Assembly: GCF_001620365.2 (NCBI RefSeq)
Contig: NZ_LQMT02000018.1
Coordinates: 64,396-128,395 of the forward strand
DNA length: 64,000 nt
Source of the DNA: Amycolatopsis keratiniphila subsp. keratiniphila
GTDB taxonomy: Bacteria > Actinomycetota > Actinomycetes > Mycobacteriales > Pseudonocardiaceae
Direction of reading: 5' to 3'
In this document: positions 26,886 through 36,674 of the stretch, in pieces
Layout of the letters: the number at the start of each line of letters is the position of its first letter
Position numbering within the stretch: position 1 is the first letter of the stretch
The notes under the pieces: generated by a model
What the model saw: the letters and a program-made list of their open reading frames with translations, nothing else
Database searches by the model: none
What the model was told of the DNA's origin: nothing
Translations under genes and position numbers: made by a program

Positions 26886-28385
26886 GTGGACGAGGTAGCA
26901 CACAAGAAACGCGCCGAGGAGAACCAGCTCGCCGCCGCGCTGACCAAAGGCCCGGCGGAGGTGCTCGATTTCCTCCTGCCGCTGTGGGTGGGGAGCCAGC
27001 TCGGCGCGTCGGCCGCCGAGGTCGGGGCGTTGACCGCCCTGGAGACATTGGTGTCGTTCGTGGTCCGCCCGATCGCGGGTTCGCTCGCCGACCGGTTCGA
27101 CCGGGGCCGGATCGCGGCCGTCGGCGCTGTCCTCTATGGACTGTCCTTTGTGGTCTACGCGGTGACGCCGGGCATCGGGGTCGCCTATCTGGCGGCGGTT
27201 CTCGGCGGCGCGGGTGGCGCGCTGTTCTGGGTCGCGTTGCGGGCACGGGCCGGGGAGGGGCTCGCGACGGACGACGGCGCGTTCAGCAAGCTGTTCGCGG
27301 CCGAGGGCGGCGGCACGTGGATCGCCTTCGTGGTCGCGCTGACCGCGATCGCCTGGATCGATTACCGGGGTGTGTTCTGGCTCGGCGCGGCGGCCTGCGC
27401 GGTGGCCGCGATGGTCCTGCTGGGCGCGAAGTCCGCGCAGGTACGCGAGGTGGACGCGCCGCGGCTGCTGCAACTGGGCAAGAGAATGCGCCCGATGCTC
27501 GCGCTCGTCGCGTTGACCGCGATGGCCGAGGCCGGCGTCGCCCTGTTGCTCCTGATGCACTTGCAACGCGGGCATCAGCTCCAGCTCGGCGAGATCGCGG
27601 CGGTCTTCATCCCCGGCTTCATCGTGTACAGCCTGCTGCCGGACTACCTGCACGGCTTTGTCCGCAAGGTCGGCCGGACGCGGGTGCTCGCGCTGGCGAT
27701 GGTGGCGAGCGCGATCTTCGCCGCCGGGCTGTCCTTCGCGCCGAGCCCGCCGGTGCTCGCGGTCATGTGGGTTCTGTCCGCGGCGGCGTTCGCGGCGGCC
27801 ATCCCGGTCGAGCAGGCGGTGGTCGCCGAGGCGGCCGGGCTGAGCCTCGGCCGGGCGATGGGGATCTACGAGAGCGCGACGCTACTCGGAGCGACGGCCG
27901 GAACCTTTCTCGCGGGACAGCTCTACGGCTCGGACGCCGGATGGCGGGTCGCCTGCTTCGGCGCGGCGGGGCTCCTGCTCTTCGGATCGTTCGTGGTTCG
28001 TGCCGCCGTACGGCGTGTCGGAGTTGCGGAGTTTCCCGTGGAACCACGAAAAACGGTGTCACAAAAGGAAAAGCCGGTACCCCGCACGATCGAGGACGGC
28101 CCACAAGCGGCCGAATCGGTGATGGAGGAGGCGAACAAGCGCGCGAACCCGCTCCGGAACTGGGCGATCCACGCCGGGGTCTACATCGTCGCGCAGGTGG
28201 CTCTGGCTGTCGCCGGCCACAGTTGGCCCGCCGAAGCCTTGTTCGGCGGCCCCCACCCGGCCGACTGGTACTGGAACTCCAGTGGTCACTGGCTGTTGAA
28301 CCTCGGGCGCATCTGGACCTTCGTCCTCGTGATCGACACCGTATGGACCTTCGGCCGTGCGCTCTTCGGAAAGCGACCTTATTGA
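26886..28385 (+). CDS. MFS transporter with extended C terminus
   Basis: A 499-residue major-facilitator protein with about 12 helices (residues 25-405). The loop-2/3 motif reads GSLADRFDRGRIA (about 65-77). It carries an extra C-terminal part of about 90 residues: a charged linker and two more hydrophobic segments (IHAGVYIVAQVALAVAG and IWTFVLVIDTVWTFG). The GTG start has GGGGGA upstream. A drug or metabolite exporter is likely, controlled by the divergent TetR. The tail is an additional module whose role I cannot assign. Confidence 0.85.
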   Translation: MDEVAHKKRAEENQLAAALTKGPAEVLDFLLPLWVGSQLGASAAEVGALTALETLVSFVVRPIAGSLADRFDRGRIAAVGAVLYGLSFVVYAVTPGIGVAYLAAVLGGAGGALFWVALRARAGEGLATDDGAFSKLFAAEGGGTWIAFVVALTAIAWIDYRGVFWLGAAACAVAAMVLLGAKSAQVREVDAPRLLQLGKRMRPMLALVALTAMAEAGVALLLLMHLQRGHQLQLGEIAAVFIPGFIVYSLLPDYLHGFVRKVGRTRVLALAMVASAIFAAGLSFAPSPPVLAVMWVLSAAAFAAAIPVEQAVVAEAAGLSLGRAMGIYESATLLGATAGTFLAGQLYGSDAGWRVACFGAAGLLLFGSFVVRAAVRRVGVAEFPVEPRKTVSQKEKPVPRTIEDGPQAAESVMEEANKRANPLRNWAIHAGVYIVAQVALAVAGHSWPAEALFGGPHPADWYWNSSGHWLLNLGRIWTFVLVIDTVWTFGRALFGKRPY

Positions 28386-28404
28386 CAAGTTGTCTAACAT
28401 GACA
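28384..28404. promoter_or_regulatory. Overlapping dyads at the ephD-like promoter
   Basis: GACAA-G-TTGTC (28384-28394) and TGTC-TAACAT-GACA (28391-28404) overlap each other and the -10 box TAACAT (28395-28400). The -10 box ends 6 nt before ATG 28407, which suggests a leaderless mRNA repressed by a TetR protein, probably the downstream gene. Confidence 0.5.
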
Positions 28405-28406
28405 CC

Positions 28407-30113
28407 ATGTCTCACAAGCGGGTGACGGCCAGCGACGGTGTCCGCCTTTCGGTCCGGGTGACCGGCGTCGACGACGCGCCCACGGTGGTGCTCGTCCACG
28501 GCTATCCGGACAACGGGTCCATGTGGGACGGCATCGCCGCCCTGCTGGAACGCCGCTACCGGGTGGTCGTCTACGACGTTCGCGGCGCGGGCCGCTCGGA
28601 CAAGCCTTCGGGACGCACGTCCTACAAATTGGACCAGTTGTCCGAAGATCTCGCCGCGGTCGTCGACGAGGTCCAGCCCGAGGGCAAGGTCCACCTGCTC
28701 GCACACGACTGGGGCTCCATCCAGACCTGGCATTCGGTCACCGGTGACAGGCTCCGAGGACGGCTCGCGTCGTTCACCTCGATCTCCGGGCCGAGCCTCG
28801 ACCACGCGGGTGCGTGGTTCCGCGCGCAGGTGCGCCCGAGCCCGAAACGGCTGAAGAACGCGCTCGTCCAGTGGGCGCATTCGACCTACATCCTCGGCTT
28901 CCAGATCCCCCTGATCCCGCAGGTGCTCTGGCGCACCGGCGCGATGGGCGCGCTGATCGGACGGATGGATCCGGCGGCCGCCGCGCCTTCCACTTCGGAC
29001 GGTCTGTACGGCCTCAACCTCTACCGCGCCAACATGTTCACGCGCCTTTCCCGGCCGAGGCCGCGGCCGGCCGAAATCCCGGTGCAGGTGCTCGCGCCCA
29101 CCGGCGACAAGTTCGTCACCACGCCGCTGCAGACCGAGATCGAGCGCTGGGCGCCGGACCTCCGGATCCGCCGGATCGTCGGCACGCACTGGGTGGTCCG
29201 CGAGAAACCGCGGGTGATCGCCGACGCGACCGCCGAGCTGATCGACCACGTCGAAGGCGGCGAGGAGAGCCGTGCGCTCAAACAAGCCAGGACGAAAGGC
29301 TTCGCGCACAAGCTCGTCGTGATCACCGGCGCCGGCAGCGGGATCGGCCGCGCGACGGCGCTCGCGTTCGCGGACAAGGGCGCGGACGTCGTCATCACCG
29401 ACATCAACGGCTCCGCCGCCGCCGACACCGCGAAACTGCTGCGGGACAAGGGCGTCAATGTCGGCGAGTACACAGTGGACTCCTCCGACGCCGAAGCGGT
29501 GGAGAAGTTCGCTCAGCGGGTCAAGGAGGAGTTCGGCGTCCCGGACATCGTCGTCAACAACGCGGGGATCGGACTGTCCGGCCCGTTCCTCGACACGACG
29601 GTCAAGGACTGGGAACGCCTCATCGACGTGAACCTGTGGGGCGTCATCCACGGCTGCCGCGTCTTCGCCGAGCAGATGCGGGAACGGGCCGAAGGCGGCC
29701 AGATCGTCAACGTCGCCTCCGCCGCCGCGTACCTGCCGTCGAAGATTCTTTCCGCCTACGCCACCACGAAATCCGCCGTGCTGACGCTGAGTGTCTGCCT
29801 GCGGGCGGAACTCGCGGCGGAGAACATCGGCGTCACCGCGATCTGTCCCGGCATCGTGAACACGAACATCACCAGCACCACCCGTTTCGTCGGCGTCGAC
29901 GACATCGAGCAGAAGCGCCGCCAGAAGTCGAGCAGCAAGCTGTACGCGAAGCGCGGCTTCGGCCCGGAGAAGGTCGCGCGCGACATCCTGCGCGCCGTTG
30001 AGAAGGACAAGGCCATCCAGCCGTCGACGCCGGAGGCCAAGGCCGCGCTCGTCCTCTCCCGGCTCACCCCCGGACTGCTGCGCGCCGCGGCGAAACTGGA
30101 CGTCACCCCGTGA
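28407..30113 (+). CDS. ephD: EphD-like epoxide hydrolase - short-chain dehydrogenase fusion
   Basis: A 568-residue two-domain protein. Residues 1-285 are an alpha/beta hydrolase of epoxide-hydrolase type: oxyanion HGYPDN, nucleophile Asp101 in AHDWGS, general-base His261 in GTHWVV. Residues 300-568 are an SDR: TGAGSGIG at 307-314, NNAG near 384, Ser438, Tyr451 and Lys455 (YATTK). This matches mycobacterial EphD in architecture, which acts on mycolate-type or other lipid epoxides. In a non-mycobacterial host the substrate is uncertain. The start looks leaderless. The stop overlaps the TetR GTG, so repressor and enzyme are one operon. Confidence 0.9.
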   Translation: MSHKRVTASDGVRLSVRVTGVDDAPTVVLVHGYPDNGSMWDGIAALLERRYRVVVYDVRGAGRSDKPSGRTSYKLDQLSEDLAAVVDEVQPEGKVHLLAHDWGSIQTWHSVTGDRLRGRLASFTSISGPSLDHAGAWFRAQVRPSPKRLKNALVQWAHSTYILGFQIPLIPQVLWRTGAMGALIGRMDPAAAAPSTSDGLYGLNLYRANMFTRLSRPRPRPAEIPVQVLAPTGDKFVTTPLQTEIERWAPDLRIRRIVGTHWVVREKPRVIADATAELIDHVEGGEESRALKQARTKGFAHKLVVITGAGSGIGRATALAFADKGADVVITDINGSAAADTAKLLRDKGVNVGEYTVDSSDAEAVEKFAQRVKEEFGVPDIVVNNAGIGLSGPFLDTTVKDWERLIDVNLWGVIHGCRVFAEQMRERAEGGQIVNVASAAAYLPSKILSAYATTKSAVLTLSVCLRAELAAENIGVTAICPGIVNTNITSTTRFVGVDDIEQKRRQKSSSKLYAKRGFGPEKVARDILRAVEKDKAIQPSTPEAKAALVLSRLTPGLLRAAAKLDVTP

Positions 30114-30721
30114 CCGGACGTCCACGCCGGATGTCGCCGGAAGCGCGCCGGGAGGACCTGATCCGCGCCGCGCTGGACCTGTTCGGCTCACGCGCGCCCG
30201 AACTCGTCACGGTCGACGACATCATCGCCCGCGCCGAGGTCTCCCGGCCGCTGTTCTACCGGTACTTCTCGAACCTGCGGAAACTGCAGGTCGAGGCGCT
30301 GAAAACGGTCACCGAAGGGCTCATCGACGGTCTGGCCGGGCTCGAGGAAGGCCCGCCCGAAACCCGGCTGCGGGCCGCCGTCCGCGGGCTGATCGACGTC
30401 GCCGACCACTACCGGGCGGGGTATGTCGCGCTCTTGCGCAGCGGTTCGGTGATCGCGACTTCGGAGACGGACGCGGCGATCGACGAGGTCCGCAACCGCG
30501 CCGTCGAGCTCATCCTCGGCGCGCTGGGAGTGTCGGAGCCCTCGCCTATGCTCCTGCTGACCCTGCGGTGCTGGACCGCGGTGGTGGAGGGCGCCCTGCT
30601 GAGCTGGCTGCAGGAGCGTTCCGTGCCGCGCGAGGCGCTGGACGGGTGGCTGGTCGATCAGCTGACGGCGATGCTCTCGACGACCGCTTCCCACGATTCT
30701 TCGGTCCCGCAGATGCTATGA
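30110..30721 (+). CDS. TetR family regulator in the ephD-like operon
   Basis: A 203-residue regulator with helix-turn-helix at about 30-60 (VTVDDIIARAEVSRPLFYRYF). The GTG overlaps the enzyme stop by 4 bp. Likely autorepressor acting at 28384-28404. The stop codon (30719-30721) lies inside the first arm of a 25-bp palindrome. Confidence 0.88.
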   Translation: MTGRPRRMSPEARREDLIRAALDLFGSRAPELVTVDDIIARAEVSRPLFYRYFSNLRKLQVEALKTVTEGLIDGLAGLEEGPPETRLRAAVRGLIDVADHYRAGYVALLRSGSVIATSETDAAIDEVRNRAVELILGALGVSEPSPMLLLTLRCWTAVVEGALLSWLQERSVPREALDGWLVDQLTAMLSTTASHDSSVPQML

Positions 30722-30766
30722 ACGGTCCGTTCCTTGCAAATTTTGCAAGGAACGGACCGTTCATAG
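30716..30766. terminator. Palindrome with 25-bp arms containing the TetR stop
   Basis: Arm 30716-30740 begins CTATGAACGGTCCGTTCCTT and pairs perfectly with 30742-30766 around a single T. It includes the TetR TGA and ends 6 bp before the citA stop (30773), between convergent genes. Confidence 0.85.
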
Positions 30767-30772
30767 CGCGCG

Positions 30773-31924
30773 TCAGGACTGCTTGACCACCAGGTCCCAG
30801 CCTTCGACGTCTTCCGGCTTCCGCGGCTCCGGCCCGACGTACTTGGCCGACGGGCGCACGAGGCGGCCGGTCTTCTTCTGCTCCAGGATGTGCGCGGCCC
30901 AGCCGGCGGTACGCGCCGAGCTGAACATCGCGGGCATCATATGCGGCGGCACCTGGGCGAAGTCCAGGATCACGGCCGCCCAGAACTCGACGTTGGTCTC
31001 GATCGGGTGGTCCGGACGCCGCTCGCGCAGCTCCTTCAGCGCCACCTGCTCCAGCTCCGCGGCCGCCTCGTAACGCGACGCGCCGAGCTCCTGGCAGGTC
31101 CGGCGCAGCACACGCGCCCGCGGGTCCTCCGCGCGGTACACGCGGTGCCCGAAGCCCATCATCCGTTCCTTGCGGTCCAGGATGCCCTTCACCAGGCCGA
31201 CCGCGTCACCGGTCTTCTCGACCTCTTCGATCATCGGCAGCACCCGCGCCGGCGCGCCGCCGTGCAGCGGGCCGGACATCGCGCCGATCGCGCCGGACAG
31301 GGCCGCGGCGACGTCGGCGCCGGTCGAGGCGATCACCCGGGCGGTGAAGGTCGAGGCGTTGAGACCGTGCTCGGCGGCCGAGACCCAGTAGGCGTCGATG
31401 GCCTTGACGTGGGCCGGGTCGGGCTCGCCGCGCCAGCGGACCATGAAGCGTTCGGTGATCGACTTCGCCTCGTCGACCCGGGTCTGCGGGACGGCGGGCT
31501 GCCCGATGCCGCGAGCGGACTGGGCGACGTACGAAAGCGCCATCACCGAGGCGCGGGCAAGCTGGTCGCGCGCCTCGTCGTCGGTGATGTCCAGCAGCGG
31601 CCGGTAGCCCCAGATGGGGGCGAGCATGGCCAGCGCGGCCTGGACGTCGACCCGGACGTCGCCGGTGTGCACCGGCAGCGGGAACGGCTCGGCGGGCGGT
31701 AGCCCGTGGCCGAAGCGGCTGTCGACGAGAAGACCCCAGACGTCACCGAAGGTCACCTTGCCGGCGAGATCCTCGATGTCGACACCGCGGTAACGCAGCG
31801 CGCCGCCGTCACGGTCGGGCTCGGCGATTTCGGTCTTGAAGGCGACCACGCCTTCGAGACCCGGTCGGAAACCGTCGTCGACCTGCTCGGACGGCTGATT
31901 GGTGCTGATCGTGGAGGTACTCAC
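30773..31924 (-). CDS. citA: Citrate synthase 2
   Basis: A 383-residue enzyme condensing acetyl-CoA and oxaloacetate (or acting as methylcitrate synthase). Active-site blocks are present: EHGLNASTF, GPLHGGAP, MGFGHRVYRAEDPRA and the Asp in AVILDFAQV. The GTG at 31924 is chosen (GAAAGG about 10 nt upstream); the open frame extends 36 codons into the promoter. It resembles mycobacterial CitA rather than the second enzyme at 62599, which is the GltA2 type. It is divergent from the urease operon. Confidence 0.92.
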   Translation of the reverse strand: MSTSTISTNQPSEQVDDGFRPGLEGVVAFKTEIAEPDRDGGALRYRGVDIEDLAGKVTFGDVWGLLVDSRFGHGLPPAEPFPLPVHTGDVRVDVQAALAMLAPIWGYRPLLDITDDEARDQLARASVMALSYVAQSARGIGQPAVPQTRVDEAKSITERFMVRWRGEPDPAHVKAIDAYWVSAAEHGLNASTFTARVIASTGADVAAALSGAIGAMSGPLHGGAPARVLPMIEEVEKTGDAVGLVKGILDRKERMMGFGHRVYRAEDPRARVLRRTCQELGASRYEAAAELEQVALKELRERRPDHPIETNVEFWAAVILDFAQVPPHMMPAMFSSARTAGWAAHILEQKKTGRLVRPSAKYVGPEPRKPEDVEGWDLVVKQS

Positions 31925-32215
31925 TGTGGTGAAACCTTTCGATGCGCATTCCCCGGCTTTGTGTTCATGCGTGGACGGGATACACGCAGCGAAGGCGCGC
32001 CTCATCGCACGGATGGACAAACTTTGCTCCACGTCGCGGCCCGGGGCAATCGAAAGATGTGGTGCTTTCGGTCACGATTACGAGAACGATTCAGTGAAAA
32101 GGACGTTCGTACGCGAAGAGTTACGGCGACGTTCACTTTGCGTGTACCGGACGCCGACGTAAATCCTGTGTTTCGAGAACCGGCGGCGGGCGGTTTCCGG
32201 TGATAGACCTTTCCC
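31925..32215. other. Divergent promoter region between citA and ureA
   Basis: A 291-bp region with no gene. A GTCAC word at 32071 followed after six bases by GAGAA is reminiscent of a GlnR half-site, but does not fit the consensus fully. There is no ribosome site before ureA; TAGACC at 32204-32209 ends 6 nt before its ATG and may be a -10 of a leaderless message. Confidence 0.4.
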
Positions 32216-32518
32216 ATGCACCTGAGCCCCCAGGAGCGGGACAAACTGCTCATCCACGTCGCGGCGGACGTAGCTCGCAAACGCCTGGAGCGCGGGGTCC
32301 TGCTGAACTACCCCGAGGCGGTCGCCCTGATCACCGATCACGTCCTCGAAGGCGCTCGCGACGGCCGGACGGTGAGCGAACTCGTCGCGAGCGGGCGGAC
32401 GGTGCTCGGCCGCGCGCAGGTGCTGGACGGAGTGCCGGAGATGGTCGATTCCGTGCAGGTCGAAGCCACTTTCCCGGACGGCACGAAGCTCGTCACCGTG
32501 CACGACCCGATCGTCTAG
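32216..32518 (+). CDS. ureA: Urease gamma subunit
   Basis: A 100-residue subunit of urease, which splits urea into ammonia and carbamate. The [21 protein letters not shown] start and [21 protein letters not shown] block are diagnostic. First gene of the six-gene ureABCFGD operon. Length is the usual 100. The start lacks a clear ribosome site. Confidence 0.97.
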   Translation: MHLSPQERDKLLIHVAADVARKRLERGVLLNYPEAVALITDHVLEGARDGRTVSELVASGRTVLGRAQVLDGVPEMVDSVQVEATFPDGTKLVTVHDPIV

Positions 32519-32530
32519 AAAGGGCCGCGA

Positions 32531-32824
32531 GTGCGACCAGGAGAGATCATCACCGGCGACGCGCCGGTCGAGCTGAACCCGGGCAGGCCGCGCGTCCGGC
32601 TGCTGGTGCGGAACGTCGGCGACCGGCCCGTCCAGGTCGGTTCGCACTACCATTTCGCGGCGGTCAATCCGGGGCTCGAATTCGATCGCGAAGCCGCCCG
32701 GGGACATCGGCTCGACGTGCCCGCGGGTACGTCCGTCCGTTTCGAGCCGGGGGTCGAACGCGAAGTCGACCTCGTCCCTTTGGCCGGGAACCGCGCGGTG
32801 CCCGGACTGCGGAAGGCGACCTGA
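32531..32824 (+). CDS. ureB: Urease beta subunit
   Basis: A 97-residue subunit with the typical [15 protein letters not shown] start and [15 protein letters not shown] block. The GTG lies 12 bp after ureA, behind AAAGGG. The stop shares a base with the ureC ATG (TGATG). It is slightly short compared with about 104 residues in other bacteria; the missing part is at the C terminus. Confidence 0.96.
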   Translation: MRPGEIITGDAPVELNPGRPRVRLLVRNVGDRPVQVGSHYHFAAVNPGLEFDREAARGHRLDVPAGTSVRFEPGVEREVDLVPLAGNRAVPGLRKAT

Positions 32825-34545
32825 TGCCGTCGATCGATCGCGAGCGGTACGCCGAACTGTTCGGCCCGACCACCGGCGACCGGATCCGCCTCGCCGACAC
32901 CGATCTGCTGATCGAAGTCACCGAAGACCGCAGCATGGGTCCGTCGGGCAGCGGTGACGAGGTGCTGTTCGGCGGCGGCAAGGTGATCCGCGAATCCATG
33001 GGCCAGGGGATGGCGACCCGGGCCGAAGGCGCGCCCGACCTGATCATCACCGGAGCGGTGATCCTCGACCACTGGGGGATCGTCAAGGCCGACGTCGGTG
33101 TCCGCGACGGCCGGATCGTCGGCATCGGCAAGGCGGGCAACCCGGACACGATGGACGGTGTCGACCCGGCGCTGGTCGTCGGACCGTCCACGGAGGTGCT
33201 GTCCGGCAACGGGAAGATCCTCACCGCGGGCGGCATCGACTGCCACGTCCACTTCATCTGCCCGCAGCTGACCGACACCGCGCTGGCGTCCGGGCTCACC
33301 ACCCTCGTCGGCGGCGGGACCGGGCCGGTCGAGGGCAGCAAGGCCACCACCGTCACGCCGGGCGCGTGGAACCTCGGCCGGATGCTGCAGGCGATGGACG
33401 GCCAGCCGGTCAACGTCCTGTTGCTGGGCAAGGGGAACACCGTCCGGCACGAGGCGCTTCGTGAACAGCTCGCCGCCGGCGCGGGCGGATTCAAACTGCA
33501 CGAGGACTGGGGCAGTACCCCGGCCGCGATCGACGCCTGCCTGACCGTGGCGGACGAATCCGGTGTCCAGGTGGCGATCCACACCGACACGCTGAACGAA
33601 GCCGGCTTCCTGGAGTCCACTGTGGACGCCATCGGCGGCCGGTCGATCAACGCGTACCACACCGAAGGCGCGGGCGGCGGGCACGCGCCGGACATCATCC
33701 AGGTCGCCGGGCTGCCCAACATCCTGCCGTCGTCGACGAACCCGACGCGCCCGCACACCGCGAACACCCTCGACGAACACCTCGACATGCTCGTCGTCTG
33801 CCATCACCTGAACCCGTCCGTGCCCGAGGACCTGGCGTTCGCCGAAAGCCGGATCCGGCCGACGACCATCGCCGCCGAGGACGTCCTGCACGACCTCGGC
33901 GCGATCTCGATGATGAGCTCGGATTCGCAGGCGATGGGCCGCATCGGCGAGGTGATCATCCGGACCTGGCAGACCGCGCACGTCATGAAACGACGGCGTG
34001 GCGCGCTTCCCGGCGACGGCGCGGCCGACAACCTGCGGGCCCGTCGCTATGTCGCCAAATACACGATCAACCCCGCGATCGCGCACGGTATGGAGCGCGA
34101 GATCGGCTCGGTGGAGGTCGGGAAACTCGCCGATCTCGTGCTGTGGGAGCCGAAGTTCTTCGGCGTGCGGCCGCATGTGGTGCTCAAGGGCGGATTCCCG
34201 GCGTGGGCGGCGATGGGCGACGCGAACGCGTCCATCCCGACGCCGCAGCCGGTGCTCGCCCGGCCGATGTTCGGCGCCGCGCCGACGGTCGCCGCCGCGA
34301 GCAGTCTCCATTTCGTGGCACCGGAAGCGCTGGAAAACGGAGTGGCGGAGCGGTTCGGCATCGCGCGGAAGCTCGTGCCGGTATCGAACACCCGGGCCCG
34401 GGGCAAGGCCGACATGGTGCTCAACGACGCGACGCCGGACATCCGGGTGGAGCCGGACAGTTTCGCCGTGCACGTCGACGGCGAGCTGATCGAGCCGCGG
34501 CCGGTGACCGAACTGCCCATGACGCAACGGTACTTCCTGTTCTGA
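32824..34545 (+). CDS. ureC: Urease alpha subunit (catalytic)
   Basis: A 573-residue catalytic subunit holding the two-nickel centre. All ligands are visible: His141 and His143 (DCHVHF), carbamylated Lys224 ([10 protein letters not shown]), His253, His279 and Asp367. The mobile flap has Cys326 and His327 ([10 protein letters not shown]). These are offset by +7 from the Klebsiella numbering, as expected. Intact and probably active. The stop shares one base with the ureF ATG. Confidence 0.98.
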   Translation: MPSIDRERYAELFGPTTGDRIRLADTDLLIEVTEDRSMGPSGSGDEVLFGGGKVIRESMGQGMATRAEGAPDLIITGAVILDHWGIVKADVGVRDGRIVGIGKAGNPDTMDGVDPALVVGPSTEVLSGNGKILTAGGIDCHVHFICPQLTDTALASGLTTLVGGGTGPVEGSKATTVTPGAWNLGRMLQAMDGQPVNVLLLGKGNTVRHEALREQLAAGAGGFKLHEDWGSTPAAIDACLTVADESGVQVAIHTDTLNEAGFLESTVDAIGGRSINAYHTEGAGGGHAPDIIQVAGLPNILPSSTNPTRPHTANTLDEHLDMLVVCHHLNPSVPEDLAFAESRIRPTTIAAEDVLHDLGAISMMSSDSQAMGRIGEVIIRTWQTAHVMKRRRGALPGDGAADNLRARRYVAKYTINPAIAHGMEREIGSVEVGKLADLVLWEPKFFGVRPHVVLKGGFPAWAAMGDANASIPTPQPVLARPMFGAAPTVAAASSLHFVAPEALENGVAERFGIARKLVPVSNTRARGKADMVLNDATPDIRVEPDSFAVHVDGELIEPRPVTELPMTQRYFLF

Positions 34546-35219
34546 TGGATCTTTCGGCGATCATCCTGGCCGACTCCCGGTTCCCCGGGGGCGGGCATGT
34601 CCACTCCGGCGGGCTCGAAGAAGCCGTCACCCGGAAGCTGATCACGCACGAACGTGACCTTCCGGGCTTTCTCGCCGGGCGCTTGCGCACGGCGGGTGCG
34701 CTGGCCGCGGTGTTCGCCGCCGCGTCGGCGCACGCGGCCGCGCGTAACGTCCGAAGTGGACACTGGCGGCGGCTCGACCTGGAACTGGACGCCAGGACGC
34801 CTTCACTCGCGCAGCGGGAGGCGTCCCGCGCGCAGGGGCGTGGGACGGCCAGGGCGGGAAAGGCGGCCTGGCCGTCGCCGGTGCTTTCCCAGCTGCTGAA
34901 GGAAACCCCGCGACCGCATCATCCGGTGATCGTCGGCGCGCTGGTCGGAGTGCCCTTCGACGCCGCGATGGCGGTGGCCTACCTCGCGATCAGCGGTCCG
35001 GCGAGCGCGGCCGTACGGCTGCTCGGTCTGGACCCGTTCGCCGTCAACGCCGTCGTGGCCCGCCTTGCGGAGGAGGTCCGGGAGGTTTCCCGGCGGGCCG
35101 CCGAGGTCGCGGGTGACGATCCCGCCGATCTCCCGGCGCCGGGTTCACCGGCGCTCGATCTGTTCGCCGAGGCACACGCCCGGCATCACCAGGAAGAGGT
35201 GCGTCTCTTTGCCAGCTGA
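34545..35219 (+). CDS. ureF: Urease accessory protein UreF
   Basis: A 224-residue all-helical accessory protein that, with UreD and UreG, delivers nickel and CO2 to the apo-urease. [20 protein letters not shown] at the N terminus is the family signature. It overlaps ureC by one base and is translationally coupled to ureG, which starts inside its last codons. The longer upstream frame belongs to the wrong reading frame of ureC. Confidence 0.95.
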   Translation: MDLSAIILADSRFPGGGHVHSGGLEEAVTRKLITHERDLPGFLAGRLRTAGALAAVFAAASAHAAARNVRSGHWRRLDLELDARTPSLAQREASRAQGRGTARAGKAAWPSPVLSQLLKETPRPHHPVIVGALVGVPFDAAMAVAYLAISGPASAAVRLLGLDPFAVNAVVARLAEEVREVSRRAAEVAGDDPADLPAPGSPALDLFAEAHARHHQEEVRLFAS

Positions 35220-35916
35220 GCATGGTCACGGTCACGGACATGTGCACCCGGTCAACTTCGACCCGACCGCCGCGGAACCCGACCACTACGAGCAGGCGCC
35301 GACCGCCGGGCGCGCGTACCGGATCGGGATCGGCGGGCCGGTGGGAAGCGGGAAGACCGCGCTCACCGCGGCGCTGTGCCGGGCGCTCGGCGACGAGGTG
35401 AACCTCGCCGTCGTCACCAACGACATCTACACCACCGAAGACGCCGACTTCCTGCGCAAGGCCGGGGTGCTCGACCCGGAGCGGATCGAGGCCGTGCAGA
35501 CCGGCGCGTGCCCGCACACCGCGATCCGCGACGACATCACCGCGAACCTCGACGCCGTCGAACGGCTGGAGGAGCGCTTCCCGGGGCTGGATCTGGTGAT
35601 CATCGAAAGCGGCGGGGACAACCTCACCGCGGTGTTCAGCCGGGGGCTCGCCGACAGCCAGGTGTTCGTGGTCGACGTCGCCGGCGGCGACAAGGTGCCT
35701 CGCAAGGGCGGGCCGGGCGTGACGACGGCGGATCTGCTGGTGATCAACAAGATCGACATCGCGCATCTGGTCGGGGCGGACATGGTCGTGATGACCTCGG
35801 ACGCGCACCGGATGCGGGGTGAGCTGCCGGTGATCACCCAGTCCCTTGTGGACACTCCGAACGCGCCGGCGGTGGCGGACTGGGTCCGCTCGCTGCTTCC
35901 GGTCCGCGCGGGGTGA
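35209..35916 (+). CDS. ureG: Urease accessory GTPase UreG
   Basis: A 235-residue GTPase driving nickel insertion. A His-rich N terminus ([11 protein letters not shown]) precedes the P-loop GGPVGSGKT, the ESGGDNL motif and the NKID specificity motif. I chose the TTG at 35209, 11 bp inside ureF behind AGGAAGAGG, because it keeps the His-rich segment; a later GTG is possible. There is no ureE in the operon, so the His-rich end may take over nickel binding, as is common in actinobacteria. Confidence 0.93.
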   Translation: MPAEHGHGHGHVHPVNFDPTAAEPDHYEQAPTAGRAYRIGIGGPVGSGKTALTAALCRALGDEVNLAVVTNDIYTTEDADFLRKAGVLDPERIEAVQTGACPHTAIRDDITANLDAVERLEERFPGLDLVIIESGGDNLTAVFSRGLADSQVFVVDVAGGDKVPRKGGPGVTTADLLVINKIDIAHLVGADMVVMTSDAHRMRGELPVITQSLVDTPNAPAVADWVRSLLPVRAG

Positions 35917-36617
35917 AGGCGCACGCGCGGCTGACCGCCTGCTTCGAGGGCGGCCGGACCGTACTGCGTGAGCTGCGCTCGATGGCGCCGCTCACGCTCC
36001 TTCCCAAGCGAGGCGCCGGTGCGACGGCGGTGGTGCATCTGGTCAATTCGGCGACGTCGCCGCTGGGCGGCGACGAGCTGAAGCTGACCATCCGCGTCGG
36101 TGCCGGTGCTTCGCTGCGGCTTTCCGGGGTGGCGGCGACGATCGCGCTGCCCGGCTTGCACGGTGAGGGCAGCTCGTCCTTTGTGGACATCGTCGTGGAC
36201 GACGGTGGGTCTTTGGAGTACCTGCCGGAGCCGACCGTGGTGACCGCCCGCGCCCGGCACGCCGCCGTGTTCCGGGCCTCGTTGGCGTCCGGCGCCTTCC
36301 TGCACACGCGAGAGGTGCTGGTGCTCGGGCGGGCGGGCGAACGGCCTGGCTCTCTGGTGACGACGCAGCAGGTGACCCGGGGTTCCGTGCCGGTGCTGCG
36401 GCAGACGCTGGAGGTCGGGGACTCCACTTTGGACGCCAGCCTCGCGCATCTGGCCGGGAGACGGGTGCTGGCGACCGATCTGGTCGTCGGTGGTCCCGTG
36501 GTGCCCGAGGCTTCCGGGGAGTGGTGGTCGCGTACTTCGCTGGCCGCGGGTGGGACGCTCACGACTTCCTTGGCGCCGGACGCCGTGACCGCGCTTCGGG
36601 TGTTCGAAAGTCCGTGA
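35913..36617 (+). CDS. ureD: Urease accessory protein UreD
   Basis: A 234-residue scaffold protein (UreD/UreH) that binds apo-urease. Family features: LNSATS-type block read as [14 protein letters not shown], and [16 protein letters not shown]. The GTG overlaps the ureG stop as GTGA. It is the last gene of the operon. Its stop codon is part of the first arm of the palindrome at 36610-36664, so the repeat begins two codons before the gene ends. Confidence 0.92.
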   Translation: MKAHARLTACFEGGRTVLRELRSMAPLTLLPKRGAGATAVVHLVNSATSPLGGDELKLTIRVGAGASLRLSGVAATIALPGLHGEGSSSFVDIVVDDGGSLEYLPEPTVVTARARHAAVFRASLASGAFLHTREVLVLGRAGERPGSLVTTQQVTRGSVPVLRQTLEVGDSTLDASLAHLAGRRVLATDLVVGGPVVPEASGEWWSRTSLAAGGTLTTSLAPDAVTALRVFESP

Positions 36618-36664
36618 AGGCCTCCTTGAGGGATCCTGGGTCCCTCAAGGAGGCCTTCACGGAC
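36610..36664. terminator. Palindrome with 24-bp arms at the end of ureD
   Basis: Arms 36610-36633 and 36641-36664 match perfectly around TCCTGGG. The arm is the same as at 18940-18963. It contains the ureD TGA (36615-36617) and ends 11 bp before the convergent lipase stop at 36675. Confidence 0.85.
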
Positions 36665-36674
36665 CGACTCCCCG

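Noticed and set aside
32071..32090. GlnR-type nitrogen-control site before ureA
   Set aside because: GTCAC-N6-GAGAA has the right spacing but does not match the GAAAC part, and the second site is unclear. Not called.
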